Of a stretch of 64,000 nucleotides of DNA, positions 50,525 through 56,893 are shown piece by piece. Location: assembly GCA_002368355.1 (NCBI GenBank), contig AP018281.1, positions 4,402,001 through 4,466,000 on the forward strand. Reading direction: 5' to 3'. The stretch's first letter is position 1; each line of letters begins with the position of its first letter. The stretch comes from Chondrocystis sp. NIES-4102. GTDB taxonomy: Bacteria > Cyanobacteriota > Cyanobacteriia > Cyanobacteriales > Xenococcaceae. The notes beneath the pieces are model-generated. The model was not told the DNA's origin. It saw nothing but the letters and a program-made list of their open reading frames with translations, and searched no databases. Both the position numbers and the translations under genes were made by a program.

Positions 50525-51117
50525 ATTAACTATTGATAATAAAATCTTAAATAAAGTTATATTAGCATTTAATACGAAAGGTTGATATACGTGAATATAC
50601 TCACATATATAATTAAGTAATAAAGTTATTTTACTGTTACTTGTCCTTTTAATATTATAAAACAGGGCAATTGTGAAGTTTATTAACAACCCTGCTTTAA
50701 AAATAATTAACTCAACTAAAAAATTTACAAAATAACTGTAATCTGCAACACTTAATTAGTTATTTTAAATATAAATAAATATAACAGAAAGCATAACTTT
50801 GCTACAGCAGAAGCTGAAATGACGGTTTTTTGTTAAGTTTTCTCTTCATTCTTAGTGGAGTGTGGAAACATAATGTTGCCGAAAGTTTTAATTGGAATCA
50901 TAAAGCTGCCACGAGTAATTATTGTCTTAATACAAAGCTACAACATAGGTTAGCATTAACCATTAAAAACTTTTAGACCTATATTTAGCATTAATTCTTG
51001 TGCCTGATTATTAATCATTCTCAAACAATTCCTCAAAGAAATCGTTTATATTCCTTTAAACCATTAGGAGTTGGAACACCATATACCGAAAGTATCAAAA
51101 TATTAGTCGAAGATAAA
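50525..51117. other. Intergenic region left of the integrated element
   Basis: AT-rich; apart from the TniQ-like relic at 50998-51120, nothing recognisable. It corresponds to the original sequence downstream of tRNA-Val before the element inserted. Confidence 0.5.
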
Positions 51118-51120
51118 ACT
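50998..51120 (+). pseudogene. TniQ-like N-terminal fragment
   Basis: The frame from TTG 50998 encodes SQTIPQRNRLYSFKPLGVGT and then PYTESI before losing similarity and stopping at 51145-51147, inside the repeat. The pattern R-x-RLY-x(2)-P-x-G-x-GTPY-x-ES is what I know from the N-terminus of TniQ/TnsD-like transposition proteins of cyanobacteria (RSRLY, GIGTPYVES). Only about 26 residues match, there is no ATG, and the reading ends at the island boundary, so it is a relic at best. Confidence 0.45.
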
Positions 51121-51154
51121 ATGCAAAATGGGCGATACTGGATTTGAACCAGTG
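51118..51154. repeat. attL: 37-bp direct repeat (tRNA-Val 3' fragment)
   Basis: Exact copy of 56525-56561; the flanking bases differ on both sides. It contains the T-arm and 3' acceptor strand of tRNA-Val (minus strand) plus 18 bp beyond it, and no other tRNA part. This marks the left junction of the integrated element. Confidence 0.93.
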
Positions 51155-51193
51155 AAAGAACTGTTTTTAACGCTGTAGCGTTACATCAAAGAC

Positions 51194-51237
51194 TTACTCA
51201 CTAACGTTTTGAACAGAAGTGAGTAAAAAGTGAGTAA
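51194..51237. promoter_or_regulatory. Left-end TGAGTAA repeats (candidate integrase arm sites)
   Basis: TTACTCA at 51194-51200 (inverted) and TGAGTAA at 51220-51226 and 51231-51237; the last overlaps the int start. Matching direct TGAGTAA copies lie near the right end (56454-56471). Confidence 0.5.
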
Positions 51238-52639
51238 GAATTATAATTACGAGATTGGTTACGAAAGTTTACAAAAGGATTTTGAAAGATACCAAAAACA
51301 AACGCCTAGAGGTGTAGGAATGACCCGTAAAGGGCAAAACATCTATTTACAGTTTAAAACGCCTAATACTGCCAGAAAACAGTATGCTTGTGAATGTCCG
51401 TTTACCCTAGACGGCATGGTTGAAGCATTAAAAAAAGCTAATAAGGTATCGAATGCTTTAAAGTCATTTACATCTGAGACTGAATTTTGGGCTTGGTATG
51501 ACAAAGAAATCAAAGAAGAAAGCCAGTTAGCGGACGATAAAATAACCTTTGCTGAAGCTATAGCCAAAGTAGAAGATGATTTCTGGAGTAGACTTAGTAG
51601 GACTAAGCGCAAGCGCGATCGTAATAATCCCAGTGATTTATCTAGTTGGTATGATACCTATGGAGGGTTTTACAAGCATCTACCACAAAATAAGAGTGTT
51701 AATTTAGCTGACATTCAGACAGTGATTGATAAACAAAAAAAAGGGACTAGAAGTTACAAATATGTCGTTTCTGCTATGAAAAAGTTAGTCCGAATAAATA
51801 AACGACAAGATATCTTAGAGGTACTAGACGATATTAATGTTACTCAAGCTGAATTTGCGGAATTACAAAGTATTAATTTAGAAGACTTCTTAAGCTGGCG
51901 AGAGAAGACGTTAGGTATAACAGCTAGCTTACATGAGAACGTTAATTTAGATACCCGTAAAGCATGGCTATGGGTGTTTTCTATGCAGGTAGTCTATGCT
52001 CTTAGAATTAGTGAAATATTCGCAATTAAAAACCTCACAGAATCATACAAGACTAAAGACGGTACTGTTATCCCAGCTTTAAACGACCTTGAGAATACTG
52101 ATAATCTGATTTACATAGGAGAAAAGACAGTACTGGGAACTACTGTTAAGACAGGGAACAGAATAGCTCGTCCTTTAATTCCTCCTAAATATCCTAACCT
52201 AATGGATAGACTAGATATTAAAATACCTTTATTGCCTAGTAATAAGCCTGAAAGTCAAAAAAGCGATACTTTAAAACGTTTTTATGCGACATCTGCCAGA
52301 AGGTATTTAGTTAAATGGAACGCTCCTTTTACTCAAACCCATGCTGATAGACATCTAGGGAACATCAACGGAATGCAAGCAGGAATACCGCTAGAGATAA
52401 GAGCGCAATCAATGGGACACACGCCAGCAATGAATGATTCAGTGTACAAAAAGCGTCAGTCAACACAGACAACAATAGACCTACTACTAAGTTCAAACAC
52501 TAGCGCGATCGACTTTGTAACAGCCTTAAATCAGGTCAAAAAACTAGTAGAGTCTCAACTATCACAAAGGGAATTTGCAGCCCAAATCTTGGCGATTATT
52601 TATCAGAAAAATCAGAAAGAAATAATCAAGCTACTCTAA
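51230..52639 (+). CDS. int: Tyrosine recombinase (integrase)
   Basis: Site-specific integrase, 469 aa, GTG start at 51230 inside a GTGAGTAAG repeat. The N-terminal ~110 residues are an arm-binding/SAM-like part (GVGMTRKGQNIYLQFKTP), followed by a core-binding helical region. The catalytic domain shows Arg259 in YALRISEIFAIKNL, H371-x-x-R374 (THADRHLGN), His397 in SMGHTPAMND and nucleophile Tyr406 in VYKKR. It sits 76 bp from attL, pointing away from it, as expected for the enzyme that made the 37-bp repeats. Followed by a strong terminator at 52680. A second lysine-rich loop (SRTKRKRDRNN) is unusual but not disruptive. Confidence 0.92.
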   Translation: MSKNYNYEIGYESLQKDFERYQKQTPRGVGMTRKGQNIYLQFKTPNTARKQYACECPFTLDGMVEALKKANKVSNALKSFTSETEFWAWYDKEIKEESQLADDKITFAEAIAKVEDDFWSRLSRTKRKRDRNNPSDLSSWYDTYGGFYKHLPQNKSVNLADIQTVIDKQKKGTRSYKYVVSAMKKLVRINKRQDILEVLDDINVTQAEFAELQSINLEDFLSWREKTLGITASLHENVNLDTRKAWLWVFSMQVVYALRISEIFAIKNLTESYKTKDGTVIPALNDLENTDNLIYIGEKTVLGTTVKTGNRIARPLIPPKYPNLMDRLDIKIPLLPSNKPESQKSDTLKRFYATSARRYLVKWNAPFTQTHADRHLGNINGMQAGIPLEIRAQSMGHTPAMNDSVYKKRQSTQTTIDLLLSSNTSAIDFVTALNQVKKLVESQLSQREFAAQILAIIYQKNQKEIIKLL

Positions 52640-52679
52640 ACAAGTAAGGTAATCAAACCTTAAAAAAGTAGCCAAAGTG

Positions 52680-52715
52680 ATCAAAGATTCCTTACAAGAG
52701 TCTTTGATTTTTTTT
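52680..52715 (+). terminator. Rho-independent terminator of int
   Basis: ATCAAAGA (52680-52687) pairs with TCTTTGAT (52701-52708), 13-nt loop, followed by seven more T. Confidence 0.88.
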
Positions 52716-53113
52716 GATGACAATAGCAAGTATTAGACTAAAAGCTAGCCTAAAGATGAAACACAACTAATGATTTTAAATCAGCTACCTATTGCCTTGA
52801 TCCAAGGGTAGATACGACAGCAAGTAAAATCAAACAAAGTATAAAAAGTAATTGATGGTAAAAGCATCAGTAATTGCACTGAAATTTACGATAATTTTCT
52901 AATAATAAATATCACGCTTAAATAGATAAAATACTAAATATAAAAAAGAAATTAAATTTACTTGACACATCCTAAAATGAGCTTATTATATATATAATCC
53001 TTCCGCCTACGCTCCAGGAGAAATATATATACTAGGGGTGGGTGGGCGTTAGCCAGGGAAAACTAATAAATATACATATAAGCTTTTACTTACTTACCGT
53101 TACCTTATAGTCA

Positions 53114-53168
53114 TTACCTAAATAGTGACACTAAATAGTGACACTATTTTATATACCCTCCCTTACTC
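53114..53168 (+). promoter_or_regulatory. Control module A (two TAGTGACACTA palindromes)
   Basis: TTACCTAAA, then TAGTGACACTA at 53123-53133 and 53136-53146 (13-bp step), then TATTTTATATA and CCCTCCCTTACTCACTA. The second site extends to the 15-bp palindrome AATAGTGACACTATT. Operator or iteron function is inferred. Confidence 0.7.
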
Positions 53169-53301
53169 ACTAACACTAGTAACAAACGATAATACTAAAA
53201 TACATCAGATAATCAATAATCATTATACTGATGCTAATAGTTGTGACTGCTAAAGTACGTTCTAATCAAATTACGTCCTATAGGTCGCATATATAATGAG
53301 T

Positions 53302-53454
53302 GATAATATTCCTTGGGGGCTGTCAAAAGAAAAAAACAGTCTGAGAGATAGTTAGTCAAGTACTAGCTCGTAGAGTCGAAGTGAAACGGAGATACTGGAC
53401 GAACGAGAGCGAAGACGTAGAATAACCAATAACAAGCCCCTAAAGAATGTTATC
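53302..53454. ncRNA. Candidate structured RNA closed by a 20-bp stem
   Basis: Positions 53302-53321 pair with 53435-53454 over 20 bp (17 Watson-Crick, 2 G-U, 1 mismatch). Inside are GTCT/AGAC (53339-53342 with 53413-53416), CTCGT/ACGAG (53367-53371 with 53403-53407) and a TAGT/ACTA hairpin (about 53353-53365), giving a branched fold. Just upstream, TATAAT at 53292-53297 with TTACGT about 15 bp before it could be a promoter on the plus strand. The alternative is a small frameshifted gene in the same bases (53296-53427). No known RNA family matched from memory. Confidence 0.45.
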
Positions 53455-53519
53455 TGAAATACCTACAGTCTGTAACCTAACAAAAAGCTTAAATTCATCT
53501 CAAGTCAATGTAAGGGGGC

Positions 53520-53563
53520 ATATATAAAATAGTGTCACTTTAAAGTGTCACTATTTAGGTAAC
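53520..53563 (-). promoter_or_regulatory. Control module B (30-bp near-perfect palindrome)
   Basis: Inverted copy of module A/D. AAATAGTGTCAC and its mirror form a 30-bp palindrome (53527-53556) broken only at the two central bases of the half-palindromes. On the minus strand it is preceded by CGTTACC and followed by TATTTTATATATGCCCC. Confidence 0.7.
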
Positions 53564-53654
53564 GGGTACACTAGTGGTTAATCTACAAAGTAAATAAGTA
53601 TTTTTTTATACATACCCAAGAGAATCTAACTAAGGTAATTAGTGAGTAAGGGAG

Positions 53655-53700
53655 GGTATCTAAAAACGTAATACGTTTTTATATTACGTTTTAGGTAACG
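53655..53700 (-). promoter_or_regulatory. Control module C (same flanks, different palindrome)
   Basis: Minus-strand flanks CGTTACCTAAAA and ATACCCTCCCTTACTCACTA match module A, but the core is the 19-bp palindrome AAAAACGTAATACGTTTTT (53662-53680) plus a half-site ATTACGTTTT. So the operator was exchanged while the frame of the module stayed. Confidence 0.7.
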
Positions 53701-53871
53701 GGTATAGGGTAACTGTAAGTAAAGCTTAGTTCCAATTTCTACGAGTACTTGTATCCTAATTCGACAGCTTAAAGTTAAGCAGCTATAACAGTACAGGAAT
53801 ACTAGGTTAGGGTAAACAGACAAAAAAAAATAAGCCCTGTCAAGAGAACTCACTTTTAATCACTAAGCATC

Positions 53872-54870
53872 ATGATAAAACCAAATATCCAAAGCAGCAA
53901 CAAGCAGTTATTAGTTGTAGAAAATTGTTCTAGTAATACCACGCTATCCCTTCATAATACTCTTTCTCTTACTACTAATAGCTTTAACTATCTTTTACCT
54001 ACTAAAACTTACTCCCAATTTAAATTTCTCAAGAATTTTATTCACTTAGATTATCTACGTTTAAGTAGTAATAATTTAACTAAGAAATCTTTTGACTCAC
54101 TAGTAGATTTTGTGTTTGATAAGCAGGAAACAAAAACAATAAACAAGCCTTGGCATCCTGACCCTAAGATGCCCCAAAGTAAGAAATATCAAAACATAAT
54201 TACATCAAGTTCAGGAATAACTTTAGGTTATACAAAGAAAGCCAAAAATCGAGGTAAAAACATTAGACACGTCTATGACATAATGCTTGACCTATCAGGG
54301 GCTTATTTTGCCAAATTAAGCCTACTAAAACAGCAAAAGGTTATTAGCTACCTAAACATTAATTGGACGTTTAAATGCCATCGGATTGATGTAGCCATAG
54401 ATGATTATTCACATAAGCTTATACCTGTTATTGAGATGAAAAAAGCTTTTAAGCTTGGTTACAATTTTGGGTTTTCGGTAATAGATGATAGCTATTTCAA
54501 AATCACTGATAATCAGTTTGAAGGTACTTTAGCCATAGGTTCTAGACGTTCAAGTTTATTTATCAGAATCTACACCAAGGGTAAAGATTTTGTCAGATAT
54601 GAAGCTGAATTGAAAAGGCAAAAAGCCCAAGGGTTATTTAATCAAATAGCTAACTTAGAAGTGGATAAGACTCTAGCTAATGATTTAATTGTAAGTTTTG
54701 CTATAGTCTTAGCTGAAGCTGCTTTATCTAGCATAGACTTTAGGAATAAAGATAATATTAGCAGTCAGAAGAATATGACCAAGAAAAGAACTGATAGGTT
54801 ATTTTTCTGGCAAGATTTTATAGATAAGGTATTAGTAACTATTGATAATCAGCTACTTGATAATAATTAA
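53872..54870 (+). CDS. rep: Rep_trans-family rolling-circle initiator / relaxase-like protein
   Basis: Probable replication initiator of 332 aa. The central part matches the Rep_trans (RepC/NicK/MobT) pattern: CHRIDVAIDDYSH (Arg171, Asp residues for metal), TLAIGSRRSSLFIRIYTKGK (Gly223, Tyr234) and VRYEAELKRQKAQGL. These proteins nick the double-strand origin of rolling-circle plasmids or the oriT of integrative elements. I cannot fix the catalytic Tyr; Ala stands before IGSRR where an aromatic residue is often found, and Tyr234 is kept. The N-terminal ~55 residues are poorly conserved. It is the only gene besides int in the element; a terminator follows at 54942. Confidence 0.75.
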   Translation: MIKPNIQSSNKQLLVVENCSSNTTLSLHNTLSLTTNSFNYLLPTKTYSQFKFLKNFIHLDYLRLSSNNLTKKSFDSLVDFVFDKQETKTINKPWHPDPKMPQSKKYQNIITSSSGITLGYTKKAKNRGKNIRHVYDIMLDLSGAYFAKLSLLKQQKVISYLNINWTFKCHRIDVAIDDYSHKLIPVIEMKKAFKLGYNFGFSVIDDSYFKITDNQFEGTLAIGSRRSSLFIRIYTKGKDFVRYEAELKRQKAQGLFNQIANLEVDKTLANDLIVSFAIVLAEAALSSIDFRNKDNISSQKNMTKKRTDRLFFWQDFIDKVLVTIDNQLLDNN

Positions 54871-54941
54871 TTTATCTTGAGGGTTAAAGATGACTATAAG
54901 GATACATTAAGCATTGTTTGAAGGGTATACAGGTATTAAGT

Positions 54942-54978
54942 ACTGGCAACTTGAATAAACATTATTGCCAGTCTTTAT
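54942..54978 (+). terminator. Terminator-like hairpin after rep
   Basis: ACTGGCAA (54942-54949) pairs with TTGCCAGT (54965-54972), then CTTTAT. 72 bp past the rep stop. Confidence 0.65.
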
Positions 54979-55057
54979 CTAGCTGTAATTTATCTTGATT
55001 AGGGTGAATATAACCTACAGTCTGTAAGGTTAATTAAGTACTATTGAGCTTACATTA

Positions 55058-55099
55058 AGCATCTAGATGCTCGTTAATTGACCAGCTATGAATTCATAG
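55058..55099. promoter_or_regulatory. Twin perfect 14-bp palindromes
   Basis: AGCATCTAGATGCT (55058-55071) and CTATGAATTCATAG (55086-55099), 14 bp apart, with TTGACC between them. Their perfect symmetry suggests operator or recombination sites. Confidence 0.6.
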
Positions 55100-55177
55100 T
55101 AAGTGTACTTAGAGATATTGCTTTTGTTGGTTTTATTGGTAGCTGACTAATATATCTATGAGTAGGTTCAGATTACG

Positions 55178-55206
55178 GGTTAGTTGTAATAAACTAACCT
55201 TCTTTT
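55178..55206 (+). terminator. Isolated rho-independent terminator
   Basis: GGTTAGTT (55178-55185) pairs with AACTAACC (55192-55199), 6-nt loop, followed by TTCTTTT. No protein gene ends before it, so it may close a small RNA that starts near the twin palindromes. Confidence 0.7.
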
Positions 55207-55741
55207 AAAACAATTGGAACATGGGACTATTTTGTATCTGTTGGATATTAAGCCATGCGGTTATTTATTCTATCTGTTTTGGTTGGTTGAGGGTTTGAGC
55301 TTTATTTGTATATCTTCTGAGTCTATGGTTATTTCGTTAAGAGTAAGGGTTAGTTTTATTGCTTTTGTAAGTAATGGACGTTAATTAGAAATGACTAAAT
55401 GTAGGGGTATATAACATCTATCGTCTTTACTAATTGTCGATAGATACATAGCAGTAGTATTTAATTGGTTTTTGGTAGGATGTGTTTTAGTCAATAACAG
55501 ATGTGAAAAATAAGCGTCTAACCTTTTTGTTTATTTGAAGAGTCATAAAAGATATTAGACTGTCTCTACTAGCGATATAAAGCTCATTCTAGATTACTTC
55601 TTTTTAATGAACAGTAGAAAGACTTACATGAGTATTTACGTTCTCAACCTATAGTACTTGAGATACCTACTTATATATCTACTCGTTATCTTCAGCGTTA
55701 TTTCTTAATCATCTCTGGCTAATTTAGACAACACCTATATC

Positions 55742-55903
55742 TTGTCCGCCTGTGAGCAATACCAAAAAAATAACGACCTACAGATAAAGATGGTTTCAAT
55801 GATTGCTGACCCTGGCGATAAGGACGAAAGGCTAGCATTACTGACAGAGCGTCAGCATGAAATCAAAAAGATTGAATTAGCCCTAAAAGCTCTAGCTAAC
55901 TGA
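55742..55903 (+). CDS. Possible small ORF in the element
   Basis: A short frame with TTG at 55742 or ATG at 55790. It reads SACEQYQKNNDLQIKMVSMI, then DPGDKDERLALLTERQHEIK and KIELALKALAN. The second half is a clean amphipathic helix with heptad spacing of Leu/Ile, more protein-like than its surroundings. No RBS is evident. It is 37 aa from the ATG or 53 from the TTG and may be a small DNA-binding or dimerising protein. Confidence 0.4.
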   Translation: MSACEQYQKNNDLQIKMVSMIADPGDKDERLALLTERQHEIKKIELALKALAN

Positions 55904-55922
55904 ACCTAACAGATAGTTAAGT

Positions 55923-56085
55923 AGGGGTTATCGGGTGGCATTCCCTGATAGCCCCTAGGGCTGGGGAGGGGGTAGTGGAAATAGCTTATATAAAGACCGC
56001 CGAATTTAGGCGATATGAACCCCTGGGGACTGGTGAGGAATTAAGCAGACTACTTAGTAATTTGTCTATACGAGTTCGTCTAGAC
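55923..56085. ncRNA. Candidate structured segment with multiple hairpins
   Basis: AGGGGTT (55923-55929) pairs with AACCCCT (56018-56024) and encloses TATCGGG/CCCTGATA, AGCCC-CTA-GGGCT and CGCC/GGCG hairpins, a four-way-junction layout. Just after it, 56064-56085 forms GTCTA-T-ACGA / TCGT-C-TAGAC. It could be an RNA or a single-strand origin of rolling-circle replication. Confidence 0.4.
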
Positions 56086-56110
56086 AGAAGTATGTACAGA
56101 AGTAGGGGGC

Positions 56111-56156
56111 GTTACCTAAATAGTGTCACTATTTAGTGTCACTATTTTATATATGC
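56111..56156 (+). promoter_or_regulatory. Control module D (two TAGTGTCACTA palindromes)
   Basis: GTTACCTAAA followed by TAGTGTCACTA at 56121-56131 and 56134-56144 (13-bp step, as in module A) and TATTTTATATATGCC. Closest to module B in its right flank. Confidence 0.7.
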
Positions 56157-56368
56157 CTACCCTGACTAAACAGAATCAGAAAAGTTAGTTGTGTTACTAG
56201 GACGTATTAGACTAATTAGTTTCCCACTAGCATTTAAATGACCTACAAGGCACTTTGTTAAGGTATCTGGTAGATTACTTAAAGACGAGTATTACCCCGT
56301 CTTTATTTTGTACCTACTAGTACAGGAGTAGTAAATGTAATCCGAGACTGTAATTATTCGGTTACTTG

Positions 56369-56394
56369 TAAAACACAATAATCTAAGTGTTTTA
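56369..56394. terminator. Terminator-like AT hairpin
   Basis: TAAAACAC (56369-56376) pairs with GTGTTTTA (56387-56394), 10-nt loop. Weak, lacking a separate T-run. Confidence 0.3.
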
Positions 56395-56453
56395 ATTGCT
56401 AGGGTACAAGCGTATTAGTTTACTCTAGTTTCTAGGTGTGTTATTTTCAGTTT

Positions 56454-56471
56454 TGAGTAAGTTTTGAGTAA
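56454..56471. promoter_or_regulatory. Right-end TGAGTAA repeats (candidate integrase arm sites)
   Basis: Two direct GTTTTGAGTAA units (56450-56471) carrying TGAGTAA at 56454-56460 and 56465-56471, about 55 bp inside attR and matching the left-end copies. Confidence 0.5.
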
Positions 56472-56501
56472 GAGTGTCTGCCTTACAAGGAGGATATCAC
56501 T

Positions 56502-56576
56502 GTGAAAATCAGTAGTATTAAGGCACTATGCAAAATGGGCGATACTGGATTTGAACCAGTGGCATCCTGCTTGTAA
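56502..56576 (+). CDS. Possible 24-residue peptide crossing attR
   Basis: AAGGAGGA (56487-56494) lies 7 bp before GTG 56502, the best RBS in the element. The frame MKISSIKALCKMGDTGFEPV continues into the tRNA and stops at 56574-56576 (ASCL then TAA). In the excised circle it would instead continue as KELFLTL and stop about 80 bp before int. It may act as a leader for int in the circular form. Confidence 0.35.
   Translation: MKISSIKALCKMGDTGFEPVASCL
56525..56561. repeat. attR: 37-bp direct repeat inside tRNA-Val
   Basis: Exact copy of 51118-51154. It covers the 3' end of tRNA-Val (T-arm and acceptor) and 11 bp beyond, so integration leaves the tRNA gene whole. Confidence 0.93.
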
Positions 56577-56607
56577 GGCAGGCGCTCTACCGCTGAGCTA
56601 ATCGCCC
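56536..56607 (-). tRNA. tRNA-Val (anticodon UAC)
   Basis: On the minus strand the cloverleaf folds fully: acceptor GGGCGAT/ATCGCCC, D-arm GCTCAGCGGTAGAGC, anticodon stem CCTGC/GCAGG with loop CTTACAA (TAC), T-arm ACTGG-TTCAAAT-CCAGT, discriminator A. CCA is not encoded. It is the target of the element to its left. Confidence 0.97.
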
Positions 56608-56893
56608 TTTCGTGTAATTAAGCACTAGGTTAGTATAGCAGCTTTTAAGTTTTTTGTGCAAATTTTTAGAAAATATATTGATTAAATAAAATGTTTATTT
56701 AGCTCAAGCCAAGTATGATAAGCCTTTCAACACCCTGATAATCATCGACAGAGCCAATTAAAAATAGAGCGATCGCTTGTGTAATTCGGTAAAAAAATAA
56801 AAGATCTCTAGCTTTACATCAAGCTACTAAAGGGTTAAAACCACTATTGAGTTTAAATTTTATTAGTAAAAAGCTATTTCCAGCTAAGTAAGA

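Larger units (their letters stand above)
52716..53871. other. Non-coding control region of the element, left part
   Basis: About 1.15 kb without a gene. It contains a GC-richer block (53003-53046) where CGCCTAC can pair with GTGGGCG around GGCGTTAGCC, three of the four palindromic control modules (53114-53155, 53520-53563, 53655-53700), a long-stem structure (53302-53454) and the 11-bp palindrome TACAGTCTGTA (53464-53474; repeated at 55016). It precedes rep and is the likeliest place for the replication origin or nick site. Confidence 0.55.
54979..55741. other. Non-coding control region of the element, right part (I)
   Basis: No gene seen. It contains TACAGTCTGTA (55016-55026), two perfect 14-bp palindromes (55058-55071, 55086-55099) and an isolated terminator (55178-55206), so a short transcript probably ends there. 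The rest is AT-rich. Confidence 0.5.
51118..56561. mobile_element. Minimal tRNA-Val integrative element (integrase + Rep)
   Basis: A 5.4-kb insertion bounded by perfect 37-bp direct repeats, the right one inside an intact tRNA-Val gene. It encodes a tyrosine recombinase beside attL and a Rep_trans-type replication/relaxase protein. No partition, conjugation, phage structural or cargo gene is visible. Only about 44 percent is coding. I saw no perfect GCGATCGC in it, unlike the flanking chromosome. Best reading: an integrative plasmid or mobilisable element replicating by rolling circle after excision. It could also be a phage satellite. Confidence 0.82.

Noticed and set aside
53003-53046. oriT of the NicK/ICEBs1 kind
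   Set aside because: G-rich text around GGCGTTAGCC vaguely recalls such nick regions, but the match is too short to claim; kept only as a possible origin area.
53302-53454. Group I or group II intron
   Set aside because: No group I P-Q-R-S core text, no group II GUGYG start or domain V hairpin, and the segment is too short.
53626-53853. 75-aa minus-strand ORF beside rep
   Set aside because: It runs through control module C and its palindrome, has a low-complexity composition and no RBS. Treated as a shadow.
51118-56561. Prophage
   Set aside because: Integrase and att sites are present, but there are no structural, packaging, lysis or phage-type repressor genes.
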